Below are positions 34,149-43,229 of a stretch of 64,000 bases of DNA, piece by piece. Within the stretch, counting starts at the first letter, position 1, and each line of letters begins with the position of its first letter. The notes under the pieces were generated by a model. It did not search any database. It had not been told where the DNA came from and saw only the letters and a program-made list of their open reading frames with translations. This DNA comes from Aureibaculum algae (GTDB taxonomy: Bacteria; Bacteroidota; Bacteroidia; Flavobacteriales; Flavobacteriaceae): positions 1,998,501-2,062,500 of the forward strand of contig NZ_CP040749.1 in NCBI RefSeq assembly GCF_006065315.1, in the 5' to 3' direction. The position numbers were made by a program, and so were the translations under genes.

Positions 34149-36307
34149 TTGTATGGGGGTGTTGTATTATTAAATATTATAGAAAATTTTGAGCCTTCAC
34201 CATCTTTGGTCTCCACTTTCAATTCGCCTCCATGAGCAACTACAATATCATAACTCATACTTAAACCTAATCCGGTACCTTGCCCTGTCGGTTTAGTGGT
34301 GAAAAAAGGTTGGTATATTTTCTTTAGTACGTGTTTTGGAATGCCATTACCATTGTCTTTTACAGTGATAACAACTTGGTTTTTAAGTTGTTTTGTGGAA
34401 ACAGAAACCGTGGGCTCATAATTTCCAATTCCAGATTTCTTTTTTTCATCCACAGTATAAAAGGCATTGGTAATTAAATTTAAGATTACGCGACCTATAT
34501 CTTGAGGAATTAGGTCTATATCGCCAATACTGTCATCAAAATCTGTTTCTAAAGTAGCATTAAAAGTTTTGTCTTTTGCACGGAGACCGTGATAGGCCAA
34601 ACGTAAATATTCGTCAGCGAGTTTATTGACATCTGTGGGTTCTTTGATAGCCGTGCTACTTCGGCTATGTTGTAGCATTCCTTTTACAATGCCATCTGCA
34701 CGTTTACCATGGTGGTTTATTTTTTCAAGGTTTTCTTTGATGTCTTTGGCGATAAATTTGGCCTCTTCTAAATCGCCCTTTTCTAGTTCTTCGTTCATTT
34801 CATCAACTAACTCTGAACTCACTTCAGAGAAATTATTGACAAAGTTTAAGGGATTTTGAATTTCATGAGCAATACCAGCTGTCAATTCTCCTAAACTTGC
34901 CATTTTTTCGGATTGTATTAATTGTGATTGTGTGGCTTTTAAATCTTCTAAAGATTGATTTAATTCTGAAGTACGTTCCGTTACTTGAGTTTCTAAAGTT
35001 TCATTTTGTGAAGCAATTAGCGAACTCTTTTCAGCTTCGACTTTTACAAGTTCCATTGCATTCTGCTGAATATCTAAATTCTTCTCTCTCATGCGATAGG
35101 CTACATATGATAACATGCCTAAATAGAGAATAGCCTTACCAATCAAGTCAGAATTAACCATGATTAACCTTAAACTAAAATCATCAGTTAAATTGGATTG
35201 TCTAAATATCAATCCAGTAACAGTTAAGATATAAGATAATGTTAAACTGTACATAAGAACCCTAACAGACATTGCTCTCTTCTTAGATTTGATAGATAAA
35301 AAGAGTAAGAAAATGCCAATTCCAATTGCCACGAATAGATAATATAGAGGATGGAAGAGAATAAATGGCATTATTAAACTAACCAGAATGAGCCACTTTG
35401 GAAGTTTACCGTAGTAGATTCTGTATGCAAATAAAAGGCAGAATAAGAAAAAATAGATACTTAAATAACCTCTAATATAATAAAGTATTATCATGTAATT
35501 AGATGGTAGTGTAAAGAATAAACTGTCCGCACCATTGAAAGCCACGCTAATGTTAAAGAGTAACATCATAGTAGAAAAAAGAGCTATAATGCGTAACTCA
35601 CGTTCCTTTCTAATCAGAAAATAAAGAAGCCAAAAAAGGATGAAGAAAATAAAAGAACTTATTAAGTTGAATAAAACTCTATAACCCAAAAAGCTCATAT
35701 AGTTAAAATAGCCATTGGTTACAATTCTAGTAGAGCCTAATGGAAGGTTTTTTGCAACACCACCATAGGTGCTATAGTCTACATAGTGAATGACCAATGT
35801 GTGTACAGAATCAGGTTCTAAAAAAATAGGTGTTCGAATCTCGAAATTTTGAATGTGTTCTTTGAATGATGCTCTGTCTTTCCCAGTTTTACCAAATTGG
35901 CGGAATAATTTACCATTTAAATAAATGTCTTCTGCAGCATGATCTTCTTTATCTAAGTAGAGTGGAAGGTTTGCGATAGCACTATCAACGGTAAATTGTA
36001 ACCTAAACCAACCTTCAAATTTACCAGAACTATCTGCCATATCATTTGATATCTGCGAAGGGCTTAAACGTTCCCAACCCCTTAAATCAATAGTTGTAGA
36101 TGACCAATCTTGCTTATTTCCAGCTTTAAAAATCCAACCAGCCCTACTTTTTAAGGGTAAGCCAAAAAGTGGATCTAAATCAGCTTTTGTAAAATGCATA
36201 ATCGTATCAAGAGCCAATCCATTTTTGTCTTGCATGTATTCTTGTCCATTCGATATTTGTAGAATACTGAAAAATAGAATAATTGAAATAAGTGCTTGTT
36301 TAATCAT
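34145..36307 (-). CDS. 7TMR-DISM-type sensor histidine kinase
   Basis: 720 residues. A signal peptide (ISIILFFSILQISNGQ) is followed by a periplasmic jelly-roll sensor (about 50-200; GWFRLQFTVDS, EDIYLNGKLFRQFGKTG), about seven membrane helices (about 205-400), a coiled coil and the kinase core with His481 (AHEIQNPLNF), N-box NLITNAFYT and GTGLGLS. This is the 7TMR-DISM plan, which is thought to sense carbohydrates or other small ligands. Start overlaps the preceding gene by 8 bases and its stop overlaps the next start by 4, all in one operon. Confidence 0.92.
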   Translation of the reverse strand: MIKQALISIILFFSILQISNGQEYMQDKNGLALDTIMHFTKADLDPLFGLPLKSRAGWIFKAGNKQDWSSTTIDLRGWERLSPSQISNDMADSSGKFEGWFRLQFTVDSAIANLPLYLDKEDHAAEDIYLNGKLFRQFGKTGKDRASFKEHIQNFEIRTPIFLEPDSVHTLVIHYVDYSTYGGVAKNLPLGSTRIVTNGYFNYMSFLGYRVLFNLISSFIFFILFWLLYFLIRKERELRIIALFSTMMLLFNISVAFNGADSLFFTLPSNYMIILYYIRGYLSIYFFLFCLLFAYRIYYGKLPKWLILVSLIMPFILFHPLYYLFVAIGIGIFLLFLSIKSKKRAMSVRVLMYSLTLSYILTVTGLIFRQSNLTDDFSLRLIMVNSDLIGKAILYLGMLSYVAYRMREKNLDIQQNAMELVKVEAEKSSLIASQNETLETQVTERTSELNQSLEDLKATQSQLIQSEKMASLGELTAGIAHEIQNPLNFVNNFSEVSSELVDEMNEELEKGDLEEAKFIAKDIKENLEKINHHGKRADGIVKGMLQHSRSSTAIKEPTDVNKLADEYLRLAYHGLRAKDKTFNATLETDFDDSIGDIDLIPQDIGRVILNLITNAFYTVDEKKKSGIGNYEPTVSVSTKQLKNQVVITVKDNGNGIPKHVLKKIYQPFFTTKPTGQGTGLGLSMSYDIVVAHGGELKVETKDGEGSKFSIIFNNTTPPYK

Positions 36308-38801
36308 TGTTTTTTAAGTTAATAGTAAATAATGTGCCTTCACCTTCTTTGGTTTCAACTTTTAATTCCCCTCCATGGGCAACAACAATATCATAACTCA
36401 TACTCAGACCCAATCCAGTGCCTTGCCCTGTGGGTTTGGTGGTGAAAAAAGGCTGATAAATTTTGTCTAGTATCTGTTTCGGAATACCATTACCATTGTC
36501 CTTAACAGTTATAATAATTTGGTCTTTGAGTTGTTTCGTAGAAACGGAAACCGTGGGGTCATAATTTTTAATACCTGATTTCTTTTTTTCATCTACTGCA
36601 TAAAATCCATTGGTTATTAAATTTAAAATTACCCTCCCAATATCCTGAGCTATTACCTGTACTTTTTCTAAATTCTCATCAAAATTAGTTTCCATTTTCG
36701 CATTAAAGGATTTGTCTTTAGCCCGTAAACCATGATAAGCCAGTCGTAAATATTCATCTGTCAAGGCATTAATATCTGTAGGTTCTTTTGTTCCATTACT
36801 ACTGCGGCTGTGCTGCAACATACTTTTTACGATAGCATCTGCACGTTTACCATGATGGTTTATTTTCTCAAGATTTTGCTTAATGTCTTTGGCTATATCT
36901 TTTGCTTCTTCAAATTCTCCTTTTTCAATTTCTTCGTTCATTTCATCAATGAGCTCGTTACTTACTTCAGAGAAATTATTTACAAAGTTTAACGGGTTTT
37001 GAATTTCATGTGCTATACCAGCAGTTAGCTCTCCTAAACTTGCCATCTTTTCGGATTGTATCAATTGCGATTGTGTGGCTTCTAATTTTTTCAATGTCGT
37101 TTGGATTTCTTCTTTTTGTTTACTGAGAATTTTATTTGCTTTTTGTTTGTTTTTGTTATTTCTAAAAAGGATAAAACTTAGTAATAAGGCTGATAAAAGT
37201 GCTCCAGTAATGCTAAAGATCCAAATTTTTTGAACTTTATTAGCTTGATCTGCCAACAGGTTTTCTTGTTCTGCTACATCAATTTTTCGTTGACTTTTTT
37301 CTAGAATATCATTTATTTCAGCATCTGCCAGTCGATTGGCTGCATCTAATTTGTCATTTTCAGCTCTAATTTCTTCATATCTTTTGAGGTATTGAAACGC
37401 TTTATCATTTTGCCCAAGTTTTTCATATATTTCAGATAACATCAAACTTATTTCGCTTTCTACTTTTGTTCTGGGTAAGTTTGTTTCCTTTTCCATTTGT
37501 AAGCCAAGTAATGCATGTTCTAATGCCTTTTTGTAATCTCCCATTTGCTGATAGCATTCAGCAGTATACATGGCCATAAAAGGATTTCCATTTTTTTTAC
37601 CCAATTCCATATAACTTGCCAATGCTTTTTGTAAATAGGGGATAGCCGCTGAATATTGTTTTCCATCTTTTAGTATTTGACCCTCAAGACTATATTGGCG
37701 AGCCAGATAATATTCTTTTATCTGTTCGTTGGCTACCTGAAGGGACAGTGCCATATATTCACGTGCTTTGTCATAATTTTTTATGTAGTAATTTGAGAAA
37801 GAAGCTTGGCTATAGATATCGAATATGTTATCAGTATCATTTTGTTGTTTTAAGAGCGTGATTAATTTTTCATAGATGACAGCTGCCTTATCGTACATTA
37901 CAATATTTCTATATGCAGTTCCTATATTTTCATAGGTATCAGCGAGCATGCTAACATCACCATTTTGCTCAAATATTGAAATACTTTTTAGGTAGTATTC
38001 TATTGCAAGTCCATATCTGCCAGAACCACTATATCCATTGGCCATAGCTGCTGTGATTAATCCATATGTGCTTTCATTTTTATTTTGGGTAATAAATTCA
38101 ACTAATTCTGTTTCCAATTTTTTAATATCATCTTCCTGTTCCAAGCTTTTCAAACTATACATTTTATCTGAAGAAGTTTGAAAGGCAGGATAGGTTTGCC
38201 CCAAATCCTTATAGAGCGTAATAGCTTTCTCCTGATTATGTAACGCTTCCTCAAAATTGCCAATCCTATAATTGAAATAGCCAATGTTCGACAAAATAGA
38301 GGCTTGTATTTCTTTGTCATCAAGATTTTCGAAGTAGTGCAGTAAATCAGTAGATTTACGTTTTAGATGTTCCCAATCATTCCCCAAGTTATAATCTTTG
38401 TTTTGAAGCGATACATAATATTTTCCTAATTGTTGGTCAGGGGTTTTTGATAGCCATTCGGCCTGTTTCCGATAATAATTTGCCAAATCGCCAGAGCCAA
38501 AGTATTCCGATAAGGTGAGGTAATACATAATTTCGCCCCCTTTGAAATTTAGTTGTTCGGAAAGTAACCGTGCTTCGCGTGTTGTGATAAAGCCTTGTTT
38601 GTGTTCTAAACTGTGAAAGCATGATCTAGCATATTCATTTAAGAGTCGTACTTTTTCTTGGTCATTTTGGGGATGAGATTCCACAAGATTTTGTAAACTG
38701 TCAATCTTAGCCAAATGGATCGGCTGAATATCCTGAGCACTGCTTGTTGCAATTGTAAAGCAAATCAGTATTAATTTCAATATCATTTGACGTATTTTCA
38801 T
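36300..38801 (-). CDS. TPR-containing sensor histidine kinase
   Basis: 833 residues: signal peptide (LILICFTIATSSAQ), a periplasmic tetratricopeptide array from about 130 to 480 (SNIGYFNYRIGNFEEALHNQ, YENIGTAYRNIVMYDKAAVI), a helical stalk, one membrane helix near 525-545 (IWIFSITGALLSALLLSFIL), a short coiled coil and the kinase core with His598. The core DNA, 36341-37080, is nearly identical (about ten mismatches in 740 bases by eye) to that of the next kinase, so it was copied recently. No receiver. It overlaps its neighbours by 4 and 8 bases. Confidence 0.93.
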   Translation of the reverse strand: MKIRQMILKLILICFTIATSSAQDIQPIHLAKIDSLQNLVESHPQNDQEKVRLLNEYARSCFHSLEHKQGFITTREARLLSEQLNFKGGEIMYYLTLSEYFGSGDLANYYRKQAEWLSKTPDQQLGKYYVSLQNKDYNLGNDWEHLKRKSTDLLHYFENLDDKEIQASILSNIGYFNYRIGNFEEALHNQEKAITLYKDLGQTYPAFQTSSDKMYSLKSLEQEDDIKKLETELVEFITQNKNESTYGLITAAMANGYSGSGRYGLAIEYYLKSISIFEQNGDVSMLADTYENIGTAYRNIVMYDKAAVIYEKLITLLKQQNDTDNIFDIYSQASFSNYYIKNYDKAREYMALSLQVANEQIKEYYLARQYSLEGQILKDGKQYSAAIPYLQKALASYMELGKKNGNPFMAMYTAECYQQMGDYKKALEHALLGLQMEKETNLPRTKVESEISLMLSEIYEKLGQNDKAFQYLKRYEEIRAENDKLDAANRLADAEINDILEKSQRKIDVAEQENLLADQANKVQKIWIFSITGALLSALLLSFILFRNNKNKQKANKILSKQKEEIQTTLKKLEATQSQLIQSEKMASLGELTAGIAHEIQNPLNFVNNFSEVSNELIDEMNEEIEKGEFEEAKDIAKDIKQNLEKINHHGKRADAIVKSMLQHSRSSNGTKEPTDINALTDEYLRLAYHGLRAKDKSFNAKMETNFDENLEKVQVIAQDIGRVILNLITNGFYAVDEKKKSGIKNYDPTVSVSTKQLKDQIIITVKDNGNGIPKQILDKIYQPFFTTKPTGQGTGLGLSMSYDIVVAHGGELKVETKEGEGTLFTINLKNND
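36341..37080. repeat. Long direct repeat, kinase core copy 1
   Basis: It matches 38851-39590 with about ten mismatches in 740 bases (hand count), no gaps, offset 2510. It covers the DHp and ATPase domains of the TPR kinase. Identity ends sharply at the coiled-coil joint on one side and near the stop on the other. Confidence 0.9.
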
Positions 38802-41800
38802 ATGGTATTGGTGATTGTATTGTTAAATATAATAGAAAATTTTGAGCCTTCACCTTCTTTGGTTTCAACTTTTAATTCCCCTCCATGGGCAACAACAATA
38901 TCATAACTCATACTCAGACCCAATCCAGTGCCTTGCCCTGTGGGTTTGGTGGTGAAAAAAGGCTGATAAATTTTGTCTAGTATCTGTTTCGGAATACCAT
39001 TACCATTGTCTTTAACAGTTATAATAATTTGGTCTTTGAGTTGTTTCGTAGAAACGGAAACCGTGGGGTCATAATTTTTAATACCTGATTTCTTTTTTTC
39101 ATCTACTGCATAAAATCCATTGGTTATTAAATTTAAAATTACCCTCCCAATATCCTGAGCTATTACCTGTACTTTTTCTAATTTCTCATCAAAATTAGTT
39201 TCCATTTTCGCATTAAAGGATTTGTCTTTAGCCCGTAAACCATGATAAGCCAGTCGTAAATATTCATCTGTCAAGGCATTAATATCTGTAGGCTCTTTTG
39301 TTCCATTACTACTGCGACTGTGCTGCAACATACTCTTTACGATAGCATCTGCACGTCTACCATGATGGTTTATTTTCTCAAGATTTTGCTTAATGTCTTT
39401 GGCTATATCTTTAGCTTCTTCAAATTCTCCTTTTTCAATTTCTTCGTTCATTTCATCAATGAGCTCGTTACTTACTTCAGAGAAATTATTTACAAAGTTT
39501 AACGGGTTTTGAATTTCATGTGCTATACCAGCAGTTAACTCTCCTAAACTTGCCATTTTTTCGGATTGTATCAATTGCGATTGTGTAGCTTTTAACGCAG
39601 TGTAAGCATCCGCATTATCAAGGGCAATGGCGGTATAAGACGCTAAATTTTGTAACAGATTTAGATGGTAGTTTGTATAGGCGTTTTTCTCAAAACTTTG
39701 GATCGTAATTACCCCAAGTACCCGTTTTTTAGAGATTAAGGGTAAATAGATGATAGACGTGGGTTCCTCGGTTTTGGTTCCGTCATTAAAAACGGTTTCA
39801 GGTTCCTTATAGTGTTCAATATAATTGTTATACTCGGTTTGTACATCATTAATAAAGACGGGTTTTTGGTTTTCAATACACCATACTGGAAATTGATTTT
39901 TATCAGTGGTATCCCTAAAGTAGACTGGATAAGCCTTTCCTTTTTCCATAGCCATACGATACTCTATTTTATTATTTTCAGGATGATAAATTCCTACTCC
40001 AAAAATAGAGGCATCCGCTAACTGATTAACATGCTCGTATAATTTGTGAAAAATATCATCTAAGTCTAGTGAGGACGTTATGTTTTTACCGATTTCGCTC
40101 AACATTTCCACATTTTTTTTCCGTTCGTTCTCGGCCTGCAAGGCTTTGGCATCCGATTCTGCAGCCTCGGTTCGGAGTTCCATTTCTCGAAGGTGGGAAC
40201 GTTGTCTTTCTTTTAAGATTAATTTTCTACGTTGCAATCGATGAACAGCATAAAATATTGATCCTATTAAAATAGCATATAAAGCATAGGCCCACCAAGT
40301 TTTATACCAAGGAGACTCAATGCTAATAAATATTGATTTTCCTTCTTCATTCCATACACCATAGGCATTAGAGGCACGAATAATAAATTCATAATCGCCT
40401 GGGTCAAGATTGGTATATGACGCGTAGTTTCGATTGTCATAAATCCAATCGTTATCATAGCCTTTAAGCATATGTGCATATTGATTTTTTTTAGGATTGG
40501 CATAATGTAAGGCTGCAAATTCAAAACTTAAATTATTTTGATCATGTCTCATTGTTATGGTATCGGTAGTGAGCAAATTAGTTTTAAGTGGGGAAGCTTC
40601 GCCCATATCATAAACCGATTGATTAGAAATAAAAAGATTGGATAAAATCAAATTTGGAGGAACATCATTCGTTTTTATTTTACTAACGGCATTTAGGCCA
40701 TGTTCGCCACCAAAGTAAAACCTACCTTCTGGTGTTACAATACCTGCTTGCGATATAAAGGCATCGCCACCGAGTCCATCTTCTGAACTATAGTTTATAA
40801 AAGTGACTTTACCCATTGTTTTACTAGTGACCATTTGTGACAATCCGTTTTGGGTCGAAATCCACATTTCGCCATTCTTTCCAATAACTACGGATTCTAA
40901 TAAATTTGTGGGTAAGCCATCGGTTTCATCATAATGTGTAAAAATTTCAGTAGTAGGGTCTAATTTGTTTAAACCCGCGTCCGTAGCAAGCCAAACAAAT
41001 CCATTTTTATCGATATCAATATCAAAGATAGTATTACTACTTATGGCATTTTCAGTATTAGAATCCGTTCGGTATGATTTGACGGTGTTGTCTTTTAAGC
41101 TAATTTTATTAAGTCCACCTGAATTTGTCCCTATCCAAAGAAAGTCATCTGTAAGTTTCATACAAAGAATATTGCTACCGTTGATAACCATTTGGCCCGA
41201 ATCCTTCTTTAAAAGAGTTTCAACCAACGTTTTGTCAGCAGTATTTAAATGGATAAAAATTGCACCGTATAATTCAGTTTTAGTTGGTGCATCTTCATTC
41301 CAAACACCGAAGCTATGGCTATCATCAGAATGGTAGTTAAGTTCATAAGTACCAGGTTCTAGTTCAATTTGTTGTATTTCAATTCTGTTTTTTATAGAAC
41401 CACCTGCATATTTAGTACTATGAAAATTATTTGAAATCCACACTGTATCTTTAGCGGCATTTAGTAAAAAACCGTAATCAGCCATACTCATTATATCTCC
41501 TTCGCCTATAGAGGCGATAAGGTAACTACCAGCTTCGGTTACATTAAAAGATTGACTAAGATTTTGATCATCGGTTACCGCTAAAAATTTGGCAACGGCT
41601 TTATCAGTTTTGCTCCAGTTATTAATATTTTCAAAAAGTTCGTTAGGATAGCTTTGTGTGCTTTTACTGATAATCCGCGTAAAAAGACCTTTTTTAGTAT
41701 CAAAATAATTCAATCCATTATTGGTACCTACCCATAAGTTGTTTTTTGCATCTGTTTTTAAAACTCGAACCTGATCGTTTGAAATACTATTGTCATCTTT

Positions 41801-43216
41801 ATCGTCATAAACAAATCGTCTTTTTTCGTTCCAATTTTTATCTAATTCAATAAGGCCATCGCCCCAAGAACCCAAATAAACAGTACCATCAGAAAGCTCG
41901 CCGATACTGCGGACAGCACCACCATACGTATCGTTTATTGCTTTGTATTTTACTTGTTTGAAGGTTTGATTCTTTGCATTAAAAATATTTAGACCTTCAC
42001 CTCTGGTACCAACATAGAGGATGTTCGGATTTATTTTAGAAGAAAGTAACCCAAAAACACCATTCATACTGATGCTTTGATCATTACCTTGCTGATGGGT
42101 GTAGTGTATAAAAGGTTTACTTTCAGGGTTGTATGTTAAAATTCCTTTGTTAATACTGCCCATCCAAAAAATTCCACTTTTATCAATTATAAAATGTGAA
42201 AAAGTGACACTCATTCCTATTCCTTTGGCTTCATATACCCCGTTTATCGGAGTAACATGAAATTCATCTGAAATACCATTAAACTTTAAGATACCACGAT
42301 AGTTATTGGCTATCCAAATATTACCCTCATTATCTTGCATAATATCATTCAAATGATTCCAAAGATTAACTTGATTTTCACTATACGTTTTTAGGGTTTT
42401 TAACTTATTTTTTTTCGGATCATACTTGTAAACTCCATTTCTAGCTGTTATCCAAACGATGTTATCGCTATCAACAAATAAGGCAGTAATACCATTTTCA
42501 TTACTAGTAAAATCAACCGTTTCAGTATCTTCAAAAATGATAGGTTTAAATTTGGTTTCATTTTTAGCACGATGCATTAAACCGTAGGTAAAGGAACCAG
42601 TCCAATGTCCTCCATTGTCATCTTCAGTTATTGCAAAGACAATATTATAGGTTACAAGATCTTCAGATGCATTAGGTGTATTATATTCGGCGGGTTTCCA
42701 TGTATCATTATCTATATCATAATAGACAAGTTCTGCTGATCTTGTTGCTGCCCATATCGTTTTTTGAGAATCAATATAGATATTAACAACGGCACTAATT
42801 CCTGGAGGGAGGTTAAATAGTGTAGTAAAATTGTAGTTTGTAAAGGTTTTTTTAACCCTATCTAATTTAGAAATACCATTATCAGTCCCTATCCAAAGAT
42901 TATGTTGGTCATCTTCAACAATACTCCAAAGATTATTGTTTGCCAAACTATTGGGTTTTCCCGGGATATTTTTAAAAGTTTCATAAGTATAACCGTCATA
43001 TTTTTGCAAGCCATTACTAGTAGCAATCCAAATCAATCCAAAGCTATCCTGGAAAACATCTTTTACAGAGGGAGAACTTAAGCCATCACCAATGGAAATA
43101 TAGTCGGGGTCAATTTGTTGGGCTTGTAATTTGGACCAAGGAAATAAAATTACAAGAAATAGACCTAAGACTAGAAGAACAAGGCTTCGCTTTTGTATAG
43201 ATTGATTTGTTTTCAT
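38798..43216 (-). CDS. Reg_prop/Y_Y_Y/GAF sensor histidine kinase
   Basis: 1472 residues from the ATG at 43216. An upstream ATG at 43273 would overlap the previous gene by 44 bases and spoil the signal peptide, so it is not preferred. Order: signal peptide (VLLVLGLFLVILFP, then LQAQ), propeller (LIWIATSNGLQKYDG...), an unusual inserted beta domain at about 520-685 (FNVTEAGSYLIASIGEGD, IELEPGTYELNYHSD), more propeller, Y_Y_Y, one membrane helix near 990, a GAF domain about 1040-1205 and the kinase core with His1233. GAF suggests a second, cytoplasmic signal. No receiver. Confidence 0.93.
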   Translation of the reverse strand: MKTNQSIQKRSLVLLVLGLFLVILFPWSKLQAQQIDPDYISIGDGLSSPSVKDVFQDSFGLIWIATSNGLQKYDGYTYETFKNIPGKPNSLANNNLWSIVEDDQHNLWIGTDNGISKLDRVKKTFTNYNFTTLFNLPPGISAVVNIYIDSQKTIWAATRSAELVYYDIDNDTWKPAEYNTPNASEDLVTYNIVFAITEDDNGGHWTGSFTYGLMHRAKNETKFKPIIFEDTETVDFTSNENGITALFVDSDNIVWITARNGVYKYDPKKNKLKTLKTYSENQVNLWNHLNDIMQDNEGNIWIANNYRGILKFNGISDEFHVTPINGVYEAKGIGMSVTFSHFIIDKSGIFWMGSINKGILTYNPESKPFIHYTHQQGNDQSISMNGVFGLLSSKINPNILYVGTRGEGLNIFNAKNQTFKQVKYKAINDTYGGAVRSIGELSDGTVYLGSWGDGLIELDKNWNEKRRFVYDDKDDNSISNDQVRVLKTDAKNNLWVGTNNGLNYFDTKKGLFTRIISKSTQSYPNELFENINNWSKTDKAVAKFLAVTDDQNLSQSFNVTEAGSYLIASIGEGDIMSMADYGFLLNAAKDTVWISNNFHSTKYAGGSIKNRIEIQQIELEPGTYELNYHSDDSHSFGVWNEDAPTKTELYGAIFIHLNTADKTLVETLLKKDSGQMVINGSNILCMKLTDDFLWIGTNSGGLNKISLKDNTVKSYRTDSNTENAISSNTIFDIDIDKNGFVWLATDAGLNKLDPTTEIFTHYDETDGLPTNLLESVVIGKNGEMWISTQNGLSQMVTSKTMGKVTFINYSSEDGLGGDAFISQAGIVTPEGRFYFGGEHGLNAVSKIKTNDVPPNLILSNLFISNQSVYDMGEASPLKTNLLTTDTITMRHDQNNLSFEFAALHYANPKKNQYAHMLKGYDNDWIYDNRNYASYTNLDPGDYEFIIRASNAYGVWNEEGKSIFISIESPWYKTWWAYALYAILIGSIFYAVHRLQRRKLILKERQRSHLREMELRTEAAESDAKALQAENERKKNVEMLSEIGKNITSSLDLDDIFHKLYEHVNQLADASIFGVGIYHPENNKIEYRMAMEKGKAYPVYFRDTTDKNQFPVWCIENQKPVFINDVQTEYNNYIEHYKEPETVFNDGTKTEEPTSIIYLPLISKKRVLGVITIQSFEKNAYTNYHLNLLQNLASYTAIALDNADAYTALKATQSQLIQSEKMASLGELTAGIAHEIQNPLNFVNNFSEVSNELIDEMNEEIEKGEFEEAKDIAKDIKQNLEKINHHGRRADAIVKSMLQHSRSSNGTKEPTDINALTDEYLRLAYHGLRAKDKSFNAKMETNFDEKLEKVQVIAQDIGRVILNLITNGFYAVDEKKKSGIKNYDPTVSVSTKQLKDQIIITVKDNGNGIPKQILDKIYQPFFTTKPTGQGTGLGLSMSYDIVVAHGGELKVETKEGEGSKFSIIFNNTITNTI
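38851..39590. repeat. Long direct repeat, kinase core copy 2
   Basis: Partner of 36341-37080. The flanking sensor regions are unrelated, so only the kinase core has been homogenised or duplicated. Confidence 0.9.
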
Positions 43217-43229
43217 TACTTTATGGTTG

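Noticed and set aside
28319..34859. Several 60-90 codon + strand frames inside the kinase genes
   Set aside because: They are antisense shadows of conserved kinase coding sequence with no recognisable domains.
36341..39590. Transposon carrying a kinase core
   Set aside because: The repeated segment is bounded by domain joints, has no terminal inverted repeats or transposase, and stays in frame; duplication or gene conversion explains it better.
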